A DNA stretch of 64,000 nt from Anoplopoma fimbria (taxonomy: Eukaryota > Chordata > Actinopteri > Perciformes > Anoplopomatidae), in NCBI RefSeq assembly GCF_027596085.1, contig NC_072465.1:8494053-8558052 (forward strand), written 5' to 3'. This document shows positions 26,502-37,911 of this stretch, in pieces. A model generated the notes under the pieces. It ran no database searches, was not told where the DNA came from, and was given only the letters and a program-made list of their open reading frames with translations. Position 1 is the stretch's first letter. Each line of letters opens with the position of its first letter. The position numbers were made by a program, and so were the translations under genes.

Positions 26502-27549
26502 CTGGAGTCTTCCTGCCATCCTTTCTCCCTGTGGGCTATTTTCTAACCACTCATACCTCAAAGACTTCTTCAGGGGGTAGTTAAGATGAAATAGATTTAA
26601 AAAAAATAATCAATGTGATGAAATTATTATATTCTAACATTTTAGCAAGGAAAAGCAACTGCAATAAAGGCAAGGGTGACAAAGATGTTACATCCATAGG
26701 CCTCATGCAGCAACATTCTTTTGATTTTCTCTCGTATTTTCCTTTACTTTCTGATGAGAGAAAAAGTAAGAGACTCCAGATGCACTAAATGTTCAAAGTC
26801 ATCCACTTTTATTACCAATTGGAGGCAGGTGGCAGATTGTTTATTATGAGCATAGATAACGCCCCCTAAAGACTATATAAGGGCAGGTGTTGTGCCGTGT
26901 GCCAACATTCCTATAAATTGGAGAGATGCCACCAAAAAAAAGCCTGTTCTGTTTAATAAACTTAAAGAAAATAAGCGTAGGTACTGGTGTTACTGGAAAA
27001 TCAAAAGCATCCAAGAGCAGTATGTAAGCCATTCAGAAGCTGAACACACGCAATATCATCCAAGGGTTTTGTAGTCTTCATTTGGATCAATGGAACAATA
27101 GTATGTCTTTAATAATCCATTCATTATAATAACACTATAACATGTAATAATTTCCTAAAATTTGAAACCATCGAAATAGAATTGATGAATCCCAGTAAAC
27201 AATGGTTAGTAACAAAATTAGAACAGCCGGTTATCCATAAGAGGAAATCTGTACCTGCATGAGGCCCAATGCCTTACCCTCTAAGCAGGATAAACAACAG
27301 AAGCCTCAGCTTTCTGTCAAAGGAAACCATAACCCTTTGTTCACTGTTTGCACAGACGGCAACAGCACAGCTTCCACACAAGTTAAGTGTTAACGACCCC
27401 TGCCAACCTTGTGCCGCAGCCTAAGGGGGGATCTCACAAGGCCTGTCGTACGTCACATGAACCGCAAATAAAAACGTGTCTCTGACACTGTAAGGACTTT
27501 GATGTTGAATCTGTGCAGGCCTCCGACATAAACACACAAGGCCGCGCAA

Positions 27550-27565
27550 CCCCCCCCCCCCCCCC
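27550..27565 (+). repeat. C homopolymer (about 16 nt)
   Basis: An uninterrupted C run inside the intron. The length may be affected by sequencing error. Confidence 0.85.
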
Positions 27566-28224
27566 TCTGGTCTCCACAACCACCTCTTTTTTAATTTGTC
27601 GTTGCTCTGTGTTTTCTGAACACCCACATATACACAAGTTTGTAACACAAACACACACAGATATAGTGTGGGGATGCAGTGATTTCATTTCTCGCTGTGT
27701 TATCCTGCCTCACTCGAAGGCAAAATACTGTATAGCCAGAGCCAATTAGAGCAGGCATTTGAACCGTTACTAAAAAGACACCACAAAGGTCAGTCCTTGA
27801 GAGTGGCATTAAGGTGAGGATCCATGGAATGGAAAAAGTGCGGTCGGCCATTACTCTTGTCCTGCCACTGGCCTTGTGTGATATAGGATGATGGTAGCTT
27901 GACCTACACATCATCCAGAATGTATGAAGAATAAGGCAGAGGGAGCTTTACTGATCCAGTTTTATGTACCACTTTTTCTTGGGGGGGCTCAATCATTAAC
28001 TAGCCCTGAGTTACCCGATTGACACAGCAAGAATCAATTCTCCTCCTGTATAATTATACCATCAGTTAGTGAGATTGGATCGAATGGAGCGTTTTAATGG
28101 CACCAGACGCCACCCTCTTGTATATGGATCTGGTTTTTGTCATTTCTGTTCATTTTTGCTAATTCACACCTTCAACTAAGAGTAATAAATGAGGGATTAA
28201 AAGTCCCACATTCAACAATATATA

Positions 28225-28462
28225 TCTGTGCGTGTGTGTGTGAGCATGTTTTAAAAGGTCTTGTGGGGACATTGATCTGACTACACACTCACATTGTGGG
28301 GACTTGTCATCCTTTTTGGGACAAGTTGTGATTAGGGTAAGGGTTAGGATTCAGGTGTTAGCAGTTATGGTTAGTGTACGTCTTCAGGAAAAGACTGTAA
28401 GTCAATGTAATGAAAAGTATGAAAGTCATGAAAACATGACTGTGTGAGTGTATGTGTGTGGT
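28225..28462 (+). repeat. Repeat family epsilon (GT-flanked, GTGGGGAC-containing)
   Basis: It is bounded by GT-rich ends. Inside are GGTCTTGTGGGGACATTGAT, CTCACATTGTGGGGACTTG, GGGTAAGGGTTAGG, and ACTGTAAGTCAATGTAATG. I know this order of blocks from an abundant teleost repeat. It is noncoding and ends about 280 bp before the exon at 28746. Confidence 0.65.
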
Positions 28463-28745
28463 AAATAAAAAAAAAAATAACTATATAACATTTTTACATT
28501 CTTGTCCTGTTATGCCACTTTGTGATTTGAATTAATAGTAAATGTTTATATGTCAATAGTTGTCATGAACATTGTTGTGCTCACCTGTCAGAGATCATTA
28601 AATACAGTGGTATGATAAAAAGCCTTAATGCTCTGATTATGTGGAAACAATTGACAGTGAGTTTCATAAGCATAGAAACACTGTTACCAACTATATCTAA
28701 GTCGACACGTTCCGTTCACTCTGGTATTTTCCTTGTTTCCTCCAG

Positions 28746-28885
28746 CCCCTCCTCATCTCATCGAGAAACCCCAAGATGCCCAGAAGCTCATCGATGACTC
28801 GTTGGTGTGGGAGTGCAAAGCCACAGGGAAGCCAAAGCCTTCTTACAGGTGGATGAAAAATGGAGAGAACCTGGAGCCTGTAGAG
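28746..28885 (+). CDS. cntn4: Contactin exon: start of Ig4
   Basis: Two bases complete Ala. The exon then reads PPHLIEKPQDAQKLIDDSLV, WECKATGKPKPSYRWMKNG and ENLEPVE, and ends in phase 0. It carries the first Ig4 cysteine (WECKATG) and the core Trp (YRWMKNG). KPKPSYRW and KNG are conserved in Ig4 across the CNTN3-6 group. The acceptor is GTTTCCTCCAG and the donor AGAG|GTGAGA. This is the only phase-0 junction in the set, which matches the join to the next exon at GAG CGC ATA. Confidence 0.95.
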
Positions 28886-31159
28886 GTGAGATCTGTCGCC
28901 GTCTTTAGAATTGAGGATAAAGTTCCTCTCCCAAGGTCAGACTTCCAACAGCAGCTTCTGGCACAGACGCTCACTCACTCGCACCCTAAATGAAGACTGC
29001 GAGCAACCATGTACTGTACTTACAACAGCTTTACTGTGTTGTTTGGTCAAGCTTTGCCGACTAATTAGCATGCATTATTGTCTTCCTCATTACAACACGG
29101 CGCCGCAATACGCTATGCAATTCACTCCTGCAAAAACAGCAGTCCTTTCAAAGGGATTGGACTGTGTCTACTGTCTGGAAATCACAGTGATGTAAGAGCT
29201 ACTCTAATCTTCTGTTAAATCTCTCTTTGCCAAGTGCTGTTATTAATCCTGTGCCACCAAATGTGGTAAAAGTAAGATCCTCTATATAAACACTGTATAT
29301 CCTCCTTTCATTCCCGCTCCCTGCCATTACTGGATTCCCATTATTAGTACAATGATGAGGGATGAGCCTATTGGGCTCCGGCCAGCTTACTTTTGTATCG
29401 AACTTTAACTTGTTGTTGGCATTTGCCCAAAAAAAAACATCATTCAATATTCCTTTATCATATTGGATTATTATTATATCGGATAATTTAGCCAGGTTGT
29501 TGCGGGAAGATTGATAGGACACTGAGGCGCAGCTTGCACCTGAGAAATTAACAGGCATTATGTTAATTTGCTTCATTATGCAAAAGGAGGGAAAAAAGGC
29601 GACAAACACACCAGAGGATATTGATCAATTGAATGTAATACATGTCGTTGGAATGAACCCAGTCTGTCGTCGATGTAACTAGAGGCAAATCAGAAAAAAG
29701 CAGCACAGTTGCTATCAGGGAAGAATAATCAACAATCTGTTTAGCCAATGGCTTACATTTTATCAAAACCTTGTATTGGGTAACAATCTTGTGTTTGTTT
29801 GACAGTCCACCTGTTTTTCAGCATGGAAAAAAAATCACATTCTTAGTTTGTCATATTTGGTAGTTTTAAATAAAATAGAAGATATTGGCCGCATTTCTAA
29901 TGCATACTGTATCATTACATTTCCTTTTGTGAGTGTGACCTCACTCCTACTCCTTTCTCATTTAATTCTAAACTGAATGCATTCAAATGAAAGCTCAACT
30001 TCTTTAAAAAGATATCCTCAAAAATAGGAGGAAACTACAAACACACCTCGCCCACGCTCACAATGGATGTGTGATAAAAGGTAACAATGACTGTGTTGAT
30101 TTCTATTTCCCCCCTTTAACATAAATATAATATATGGATATATTCAGAAAGCATCGGTGAATGGATTCATCAGCCAAGGTGTTACATTGTTTGAAATGCC
30201 ACCATTAACCACAGTGGCTTAATGAGTGGAAGAAGGAAAGGTCAATGATGTAAAGAAGCAGTGGGGAGAGGATGCACCATTTGTTGTTATTTATTACAGT
30301 GAATCAATTGAGACCTTTCTGATTGTATAGTTCACTGGAGCGTATTTCTGCTTACAGTTTTAGAAGTTTGAGCAACAGAAATAAAGAAATCAGTATAACT
30401 GACTGTCTAACTAGAATATATTTCTGTTATTCCTTCTCTGTATGTACTTGGTCATATTTTACAAAGGGTTTAACCTGAGCCAGGCCATACGACAACGATA
30501 GCAATCACAATCCAATTGGGTTATTAGTATACTGCTGTTAATAAACAATATATATAACTTTTTTTAAAGGCACTGTTATTGGTCATATACGCAAGTTCAG
30601 GTATCGCATAGGAAAAAATGGAAGGGGAAAATCTTTAGTTACGGGCGATATCTATTGCTGGGGAAATTGACTATACAGAACAGTAGATTTCTAGGGAGTC
30701 ATGATATTTATAGCTGAGTATATGTGCATTCAATTATTCAATGTCAGTCATGTAAAATATTGAAGAGCCCCAACTATATCTAGTGTTTCCCTCTAATAAT
30801 AGTACCTCTCAGACTGGCTCCACGATCATTGGGCTCTTTGTTGGACAGCCAGTTGACATGCTGCTGCGTTCTGCCCTTATGGATTATGAGACTCCTGTTG
30901 TTTTTGATGCTTTGTATTACTGCCCTGTGTGAAAATAGCCATGGTTTATTGGAATGCCTCTTTATCTTATGGCTGTTTTCATTTCAAGGACCTCACTCTC
31001 TGCTGCGTTATTGACAATGGCTGCAGGATTAAGTGGATGTGCAATTAAAGAGGAAACTCCACCGTGAAACAGGATTAATCCATTTGAATTAGTGTGGGAC
31101 CACCATACACATGGCTTACAGTAGTGTCCTTGAACTGAGGATATTCCTGTTAGTACCAA

Positions 31160-31292
31160 GTACTGGTATTTTGACTTACTTGTACTGTACTTGAGTATTT
31201 CCATTTTCTGCTGCTTTGTATTATATAGTGCTTTTTTAGTGCACTACATTAGGTTCATAATTTCAGTTACTAGTTACTTAGCAGATTTAGGT
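31160..31292 (+). repeat. Repeat fragment rich in ACTTGTACTGTACTTGAG (family eta)
   Basis: It contains TTACTTGTACTGTACTTGAG, TATTTCCATTTTCTGCTGC, GCACTACATTAGG and TTTCAGTTACTAGTTACTTA. These are the ordered blocks of a very common fish repeat known for its strings of ACTTGAGTA. This copy is degenerate. Confidence 0.55.
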
Positions 31293-31309
31293 TAAGTAAC
31301 ACTAATGCA

Positions 31310-31560
31310 TCAGAATCTGGTTTATTGCTAAGTATGTTTTCCCTTACAAGGAAATGGCTTTGGTGTATTGGTGCGAAGACAAAAGACATTTACAATGAAA
31401 ATGAAAAAGTTGAAAAATACTTTTTATAAATTAAGAAATATAAATAGTGTAACTGTTTGAAAAGCAAAAAGCTAGAAAGGAATTTGCAATTATATACTAC
31501 AGGGGATGTGCAAAGGTTCACAGTAAAAACATATAAAATTTGCGTTAATGTAACATATCA
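31310..31560 (+). repeat. Repeat fragment with CAGAATCTGGTTTATTGC start (family zeta)
   Basis: It begins CAGAATCTGGTTTATTGCTA, followed by AGTATGTTTTCCCTTACAAG and GAAATGGCTTTGGTGTATTGG. It decays into an A-rich tail with AATAAATAG-like stretches. I recognise the head as part of a common teleost retroelement end. The right boundary is approximate. Confidence 0.5.
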
Positions 31561-32056
31561 ATGACTATATTTCAATAATGTGCATTATTCTGACATGTGT
31601 CATTCTGCATAATGAGTGCTTGTACTTTCTGTACTTTGATTTAAAGCTAGGGTTGTTAATCTTGAGAAACCAGCTAGTACACTAGATTTTTAAAAAAAGA
31701 TCCAACTGAAAAACCCAGCCCAGAGTTGTCAACTCTTTTTCAATGAAAGTAGCTAGCAGCTCTCGTTTCAAAAGTCTCTTAATCTAACCAGAAAGTCTTC
31801 AACACCAGTCAGGCCCATTCAGGCCTCCCTCAAAAGCCACACCCCCAAATTATAATGAACCTGCGACAGCCACAGAGACCGGCTTATTTCCTCTATATTT
31901 TGTCGAAGAATTACATTTATTGGATGCTTTCGGGGTTTAAAGAGAATTTTTAACAAATATAAAAAAATGTTTGAAGAATAGTACTTACCCTAGCATTAAG
32001 ATAAAAAAATTAATCAGGACTTTAACTTGTAACACAGTATTTCTAAACTGTTGCTG

Positions 32057-32339
32057 CTTTTACTTCAAAGAATAGTTTGGCTGTTTTGAATAGGGGTTGT
32101 AAGAGCTACTTACCTAGATTAAAGCCGACGGAGGCTGACAGGAGCGGCTGACAGGAGTGCCAGCACAGGAGCAAGACAATATACTGCAATGGACAGTACA
32201 TTGCTTTGCTTCCGTGCTGGTACTCCTGTCCGTTTCTAAAAACTGGGAACCAAACACAATCTACTGTAGGTAACATCTTGAGGAGAGTAGCTCATACAAC
32301 CCCTCTTCAAAACACCTGTACTATGCCTTTAAGTTAAAG
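32057..32339. mobile_element. Foldback element: two nested inverted-repeat arms
   Basis: The outer arms at 32057-32115 and 32281-32339 are 59 nt each and match at 47 positions when one is reverse-complemented. Both include AGGGGTTGTA and GAGCTACT blocks. The inner arms at 32150-32186 and 32194-32230 are 37 nt each and match at 31 positions, with a 7-nt loop. Three of the six inner mismatches would be G-U pairs in RNA. There is no coding content. This could be a foldback or MITE-type transposon, or two copies of one repeat inserted head to head. The inner block (AGGAGTACCAGCAC) resembles a fish repeat I have seen, which favours the transposon reading. Confidence 0.7.
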
Positions 32340-34030
32340 ATCTGAATACTTGCGACCACCACTGTTGCTGATATAAATCTAATGCAGTACCACTACATCC
32401 TGTTTTTTACTCCCCGCTTCCCCTGTTAATTAAAGCTCAAGTGGAGCAAACAAGCTGAGCTCAGAGCTTTTGTTCTTGCTATTGCAAAGACACTGTTGAG
32501 CTTAGTTCATGTCGACTTGAAGTTCTTTCTTGAACAAGCATGTCAAAAAGCAGATTCATCAAATATCTGTGTGTAGAATATGCAGATTTCTTTCACAGTG
32601 AGCACCAATAATCTTTTGGTAGATCAAAATCAATTTCACGTTTGCTTATTTCCTCCTTAATTTGTGCATTTGTATGAGAGAGAAAAAATATAATTTTCCA
32701 CATCCACAATAGTGGATTGATATTGTTATGATGATAAAATGTAGCTTGTTTAAATTTTACAGCTGTTAAATTAGCCTCATTCTCACAAAGGCCTCCAGTT
32801 ATTAGTAATTCTGAGGAACATAACTGTAGACAGCAATTAAACCAAAGAATCTCACTCTTCTAAACCATATAAGGCATTATTTAATCCCTCCATTCTTTTA
32901 TGTGTTTTCTCAGCTTTATATCAAACAAATCAACCCAACGTTGTTGGCAAATGACATTGCCAATCATTTTCCTTCAGCATAAGGCGTACAGATGGTCCCC
33001 GCAGGTCCCTGCATGAAAAACTGCTGATTTGAGAGGAACGTCATGCTTAATTAATAGCAGCCATAAACGGGAGTGCTTTCCATGCACAGACTGATATACG
33101 CCACCATTTGCCTCCCTTGCCGGCAGGGATGTTCGCCCCTGCACATCCAGAGCCGCGGAGCATTATGGAAATTACAGGCGCAAAAAAAACCTGCTCAAAC
33201 ACAGGATTAGTTTGTGATCTTTCAGTCGAGGACAGTCTCCCTTTTCATGTGACAGTACCTTAATCCCCCCGTGACTCCGGTTCAGGCCGCATAGACACCC
33301 CTATGGAAATGGGCTGCGATGACATTATGGGTGAGCCCGAGGAAGACATGGGAGATGAAGGGCACGCGGAGGCAGAACCTGACACGGCTGCATAGAGATG
33401 CATGAAAACTGCTCAGGGATTTAATGCTGTAGTGAGGGAGTGGAGTGCGAAGCCCAAGTTCAGAGAGATAAACTTATATCGAGGATTAAATGTCCGACAG
33501 ATGCACTGAGTTCTTAGTTCATCGGGCCCAGCCGTCCTTAAATAGATCTTAATTTGATGGCTCAGTGACGGGCAAGATTCCCCCCCCGCAGGCGGGCAAA
33601 AACGATCAACCAAACAGATGAAGAGGAGGTACACAGCTTGACCGTGTACGTGGCACTTAGTATGTATGGGGGCACACCTATCAGAAAAGCAATTTTCACA
33701 ATGCATTATACCTCAGATGTTACGATACTCCTTCCCCCTCTTATCCCCTCCTCCTGCTGAAGGGGAAACAGGCCCTGTGGTGCAGTCGCAGATATAAATA
33801 GGGCACGGTTTTATTTCCCTCTCATAAACATGCAGATTGATTAGGGTCATTTTCTGCTAGCCTGCCTCCATCCACCCAAGCCTTTCCCTCCATTAGTGAT
33901 GAAAACCTAGATTTATTGCCACGTCTGTCACTTCCAGACTATAATTCACTGGCCCCACTGGCTGGCTGGTTTTATGTAGATGAGTGCCGGGAATAGGGCG
34001 TATTAAAGGCCTGTGTCTCTATGTCCATAG

Positions 34031-34160
34031 GAGCGCATACAGGTTGCCAACGGAGCGTTGTCAATCAGTCGCCTGACCCTGACTGACACAGGAATGTACC
34101 AATGCGTGGCTGGGAATAAGCACGGCGAGGTCTACTCCAACGCAGAGCTCCGGGTTATAG
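34031..34160 (+). CDS. cntn4: Contactin exon: rest of Ig4
   Basis: The exon starts in phase 0 after TCCATAG. It encodes [37 protein letters not shown] and AELRVI, plus one base of the next codon. It holds the second Ig4 cysteine in [14 protein letters not shown] and YSNAEL are standard contactin features, where mammals usually have AENKHG. The donor is ATAG|GTAAGG. It closes the Ig1-Ig4 horseshoe head of the protein. Confidence 0.95.
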
Positions 34161-35834
34161 GTAAGGCTTCATCCTGATGTGTGTACTGTATGTGTGTTTG
34201 GGTGTGTTTGTCATAACCCCCCAGAAAAAGTTTTACATAGTGACCAAACTGTGGAATAACAAGACCAAGGTCCATCAGAGGATGCAATTGATTGGGCCAA
34301 AAAAAAAATTGTTTTTCCCCATAGAATTACATTGGGAAAGAGTCGTCTGAAAATCAATGCATTTTCCAGGATTGAAAACATATGGAAAATGATAGAAAAA
34401 AGTACTTATTTAAAAAAGTCACTTATTTTCACTAACTTCCAATTCCCAAATTGTTTTAAATGGCTGAATAATGTTAATTGTTAGCATGTTTGGTTCAGAT
34501 GCTAAATTTGACATGGCTAGCTTGTTTAGCATGCAAAGGTTTAAGGTTTTGTGATTCAACTCTGGAAATGAGCAATAGTTTCTGAATTATATAGGGAGAG
34601 AGAGTTTGATAGTAATGAATGATAGGCTCAGGTGCCTGACCGTATGTGACTCAAACACCAGCTACAAACTTGCTAATGTTACTAAAAAACAATTTTCTAG
34701 CATTGTCATTGCTAGCATTGTTGCTTAAAACCCAATGCTGCATTGTTAAGGTAAAATGTACAACAACATAACATCAAATATTTTACTTTTTTAGTGGTAG
34801 CTCACAGTGGATGTGATTAGCCTTGTTGGTAAAGGGGCCAAATTATGGTGCTATATACCAATAAGAGCATGTAGAGGTTAGCTTAGCAAACTCTACTTAC
34901 TTTGAATCGCACATTTAGGGAAGTAAAGTTCAGTCTAGATTTGTCAGTAGGCAAAATTGTTAGCCACCTCTGTCATTAGAGTACAGGCATCAATGGTTTA
35001 TATAATTCAGAAGAAAACCAGCTAGGTCATCACTGAAAATGTCCTGGAAAATGATTTCTAGTCACCCCTGCTGTCTGCACGCTCACATTGGTGTAGAGAA
35101 GCGTGTGCAAGCATACATTTGACCGTATTTGTTCTAAAGTTTGCTCCGTCTTACTCCTCTGTTCAATACCGCCGGATGACCTACGGCCACTCTCTCTCAT
35201 TGGCAGCTAATTGAAAAGCATTAATTATAAGACGAATGCGTCCAGCTGACAGTGATGTATGCCAGTGCTGCTCTGTTCGCCAGCCTCGCCCATCTGCCCT
35301 GTCAAGCCTGTCACTCTCCACTCTGAGCTAGCAGCAGCTTCTCATTCACTATTCATCCTCCAGCGTGTCTGATCCTGATCATGTTGCTGATAGGAATTAG
35401 GATCAACACAGTCGAGGGTAGTGGTCAAACTGGAGGTGGAGATACAAAAGAAAAGATGTCAGAGACAATATCTAACTTTTTGAAAACGGTTTATATCTTT
35501 TAAAGTGGTTTATAGCCACAGAAAGTTATTATGTACGCATGATCACTAAAGAGGGAGACATTTCTGTCTCTGTTTACAATGATAATAAAGTTACATCAGT
35601 CTGTTCAACTAAACAACATCAATTGTGGGCATTGATGTTTGGCTTTTTGATTACTAATTATTCAAATTGTGAAGAATGGAGTCTTAGAATTATCATTATC
35701 CACGGCAATGATGCAATGTATTCAAGAACTCATTTTAGAGATGAATTATATATAGCATACTCAGAGATAATTTGAAGTAAAAGAGTTGTGATGCTTTTAC
35801 AAACGCCGGCTTCAATATTCTGCTCTTGTCTCAG
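34161..35834 (+). other. Intron between the Ig4 and Ig5 exons
   Basis: This 1.7 kb intron has a family gamma repeat copy beginning about 85 bp after the donor (34245-34372). Otherwise it is AT-rich with no gene. The open frame at 35539-35775 has no recognisable domain. The acceptor is GCTCTTGTCTCAG. Confidence 0.75.
34245..34372 (+). repeat. Repeat family gamma, copy 1
   Basis: Shared blocks are a CTGTGGAATAACAAGACC region, GGTCCATCAGAGGATGCAAT, TTGGGCCAAAAAAA and CCCCATAGAATTACATTGGG, then AAAGAGTCGTCTGAAAATC. The same order occurs at 57543-57656. It is noncoding. Confidence 0.6.
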
Positions 35835-35985
35835 CCGTTGCCCCAGATTTCTCACACAACCAACTGCGGAGCCAGACGCTGGTGAAGGTTGGAGGAGATG
35901 TGCTCATCGAGTGCAAGCCCAAGATGTCTCCTTGGGGCGAGATCTCCTGGCGGAAGGGCAGCGAGCCGCTCCAAGAAAGTAACAG
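35835..35985 (+). CDS. cntn4: Contactin exon: start of Ig5
   Basis: Two bases complete Ala. The exon then reads VAPDFSHNQLRSQTLVKVGG, DVLIECKPKMSPWGEISWRK and GSEPLQESN, ending with AG of a split Arg codon. The first Ig5 cysteine (IECKPK) and the core Trp (ISWRKG) are present. TLVKVGGDVLIECKPK is close to CNTN4 as I recall it. The usual SPKP turn before the tryptophan strand is replaced by SPWGE. The acceptor is CTTGTCTCAG and the donor AACAG|GTAACG. The Arg codon is completed 24.4 kb downstream. Confidence 0.94.
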
Positions 35986-36639
35986 GTAACGCAATCATTC
36001 CCACATTTTTTACTCCGCTTTTGCCCCCGCTGTGAGGCTTGACTTCTCCTCACACGTGCTCTCGTTACTTTAAAGCCAGGCACGGATCCCCGGTGGCCGA
36101 GTTCATGAGTATTAATACAGACACATATTATGCTAAACAACACTCCCTCCTTTCCAGATGTGCCATCTTGTTTCACATTTCAATATGTAACCTTCAGTTT
36201 CAGTCATCTCCGATGTGATTTTGCCCTCAGCTGGTTGCAGTATTCACATAGAGATTCACATATGATGTAAAAAAGTCAACAAATAGTGCACCGCATTTTC
36301 ACTGCCAACTTGATCCAAATCCTCCTTCCACTAAGCATAATAGCATACATTATGAAGGGAAAGTATACTTTCCCTGAAGATTATGTCTAGAGTAACAAAA
36401 TATGTAACTACCACAAGATACATTTTTAATAAGCATTAATGGCAACAGACCTGAGGCAACCCTAAAGTTCCATTTTTTACTATAACTGTCAGACATGTTA
36501 CCGGTTCTTATTTCATCGTTGTTATCCAAAACAACACATACGTCAAGGGCCCTAGGCGTCTGACGTACGCACTTTAGCATTGGTATGAGTTGCACCAGGT
36601 TTTCAACTATCACCATTATAAAAACTAAACAACCTGCAA

Positions 36640-36740
36640 CAAACCTGCACTTTTACCCAGGAGACCGCTGTACATGTCCTGTGTGAAACCAAGTCAACGT
36701 TTACTTATTTTACCATAGTTTTTTAAGGTAAACCTAAAAA
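36640..36740 (-). repeat. Repeat family alpha, copy 4 (reverse orientation, partial)
   Basis: Read on the minus strand it gives AACGTTGACTTGGTTTCACA, then CAGCGGTCTCCTGGGTAAAA. These are the same blocks as copies 1 to 3. Its minus-strand upstream part abuts the 3' end of the LINE at 36745-37911, so the LINE may have inserted into or beside this copy. Confidence 0.55.
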
Positions 36741-36744
36741 CTTA

Positions 36745-37911
36745 GTACATTACATTACATTACAGTCATTTAGCAGACGCTATTATCCAAAGCGACTTAC
36801 AATAAGTGTATTCAACATAGGTATTCAAGAGAACTACTAGTCACCAGAAGTCGTAAGTGCATCTCCTTTCGTAAACAAGCATCTAAAAGCATAAGCCAGA
36901 GCAAAAGTATAGTGCAGAAGCAAATTACTACGAAAACGATAAGTCCAACAAACTAATACGAATACAATAAGTGCAACAAACTAATATGAATGCAATAAGT
37001 GCTACGAGGAAGGCTCAGGGTAGTACTTCTTGAAGAGGTGAGTTTTCAGCCTGCGCCGAAAGATGGGCAGCGACTCTGCTGTTCTGACGTCAGTGGGGAG
37101 TTCATTCCACCACTGTGGGGCCAGGACAGAAAAAAGCTGTGACCGGGTCGATCAGCCGCAGGGACCTCTGAGCGACGGGGCAACCAATCGCCCCGAGGTA
37201 GCAGAGCGAAGTGGTCGGGGGTGTAGGGCTTGACCATGGCCTGGAGATAGGAAGGAGCTGTTCCTTTCACTGCCCTGTAGGCTAGCACGAGAGTCTTAAA
37301 CTGGATGCGAGCTCTTACAGGGAGCCAGTGTAGAGAACGGAGAAGGGAAGTTGTGTGGGAGAACTTGGGGTGATTGAACACCAGACGAGCTGCAGCTTTC
37401 TGGACAAGCTCCAGAGGTCTGATGGCCGACGCCGGGGCTCCGGCAAGTAGTGAGTTGCAGTAGTCCAGGCGGGAGATGACCAGAGCCTGGATGAGCACCT
37501 GCGGCATCTCGTCAGTGAGGAAGGGGCGAATCCTCCTGATGTTGTAGAGGAGGAATCTGCAGGAGTGTGTGACCGATGCAATGTTTGCTGAGAACGACAG
37601 TTGGTCGTCCAGGGTCACACCCAGATTCCTCACAGTCCGAGTTGGCGTCACCACGGTATCATCAATGGTGATGGACAGGTCTCGGTGCGGGCAACCCTTC
37701 CCCGGGAGGAACAGTAGCTCGGTTTTGTCCAGGTTGAGCTTCAGGTGGTGTGTCGCCATCCACTTCGAGATGTCAGCCAAGCACGCAGCAATGCGTGCCT
37801 CCACTTGGGTGTCACCGGGGGGAAATGACAAGACCAGCTGGGTGTCATCGGCATAACAATGGTAAGAGAAGTCATGCGAGCGAATAACAGAACCCAGAGA
37901 TGTTGTGTAGC
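36745..37911 (-). mobile_element. 5'-truncated LINE, L2/CR1-like
   Basis: On the minus strand the element enters reverse transcriptase coding sequence at about 37909 and runs to a 3' end. That end contains TCGCTTTGGATAATAGCGTC, then CTGCTAAATGACTG, and closes with TGTAA pentamers (near 36745-36766). The box CGTCTGCTAAATGA is a well-known 3' tail of fish L2-type elements. AAACTTA flanks both sides (36738-36744 and 37912-37918), which is a possible short target-site duplication. The element is cut off at its 5' side, as is usual for LINEs. Orientation is opposite to the host gene. Confidence 0.85.
37046..37909 (-). pseudogene. LINE reverse transcriptase C-terminal fragment
   Basis: The frame is open for about 288 codons from the truncation point. 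The RT catalytic motif YADD with the following TQL lies at 37844-37855 and just downstream of it on the minus strand. It is followed by KLNLDKTELLF, NLGVTLDDQLSF, SRLDYCNSLLAG, KAAARLVFN and LHWLPVRARIQFK, all typical of the L2/CR1 RT thumb and C-terminal domain. After KPYTP the frame departs from the family. The expected WNELP and RLKTHLFKKYY end is found in another frame nearer 37020-37110, so there is at least one frameshift. The protein lacks its endonuclease and the N-terminal half of RT. Confidence 0.85.

Larger units (their letters stand above)
23519..28745 (+). other. Intron between the Ig3 and Ig4 exons
   Basis: This 5.2 kb intron contains an AT dinucleotide-rich run near 24185-24222, an ATG trinucleotide array at 26474-26501, a C run at 27550-27565 and repeat family epsilon at 28225-28462. 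No exon or RNA gene is visible. The open frames near 26230-26561 span the ATG array, and those near 27421-27914 span the C run; both sets are low-complexity artefacts. The acceptor is GTTTCCTCCAG. Confidence 0.7.
28886..34030 (+). other. Intron inside Ig4
   Basis: This 5.1 kb intron is unremarkable from 28886 to 31160. A cluster of repeat material then occupies 31160-31560 and a foldback element 32057-32339. From 32340 to 34030 it is unique-looking sequence with no exon. The open frames at 29199-29609 (minus) and 33413-33706 (minus) show no domain features. The acceptor is TATGTCCATAG. Confidence 0.7.

Noticed and set aside
26334..26561. Apparent polyhistidine protein on the minus strand
   Set aside because: It is the translation of the ATG trinucleotide microsatellite.
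29199..29609. 136-codon minus-strand open frame
   Set aside because: No recognisable motif and no context. It lies antisense in an intron.
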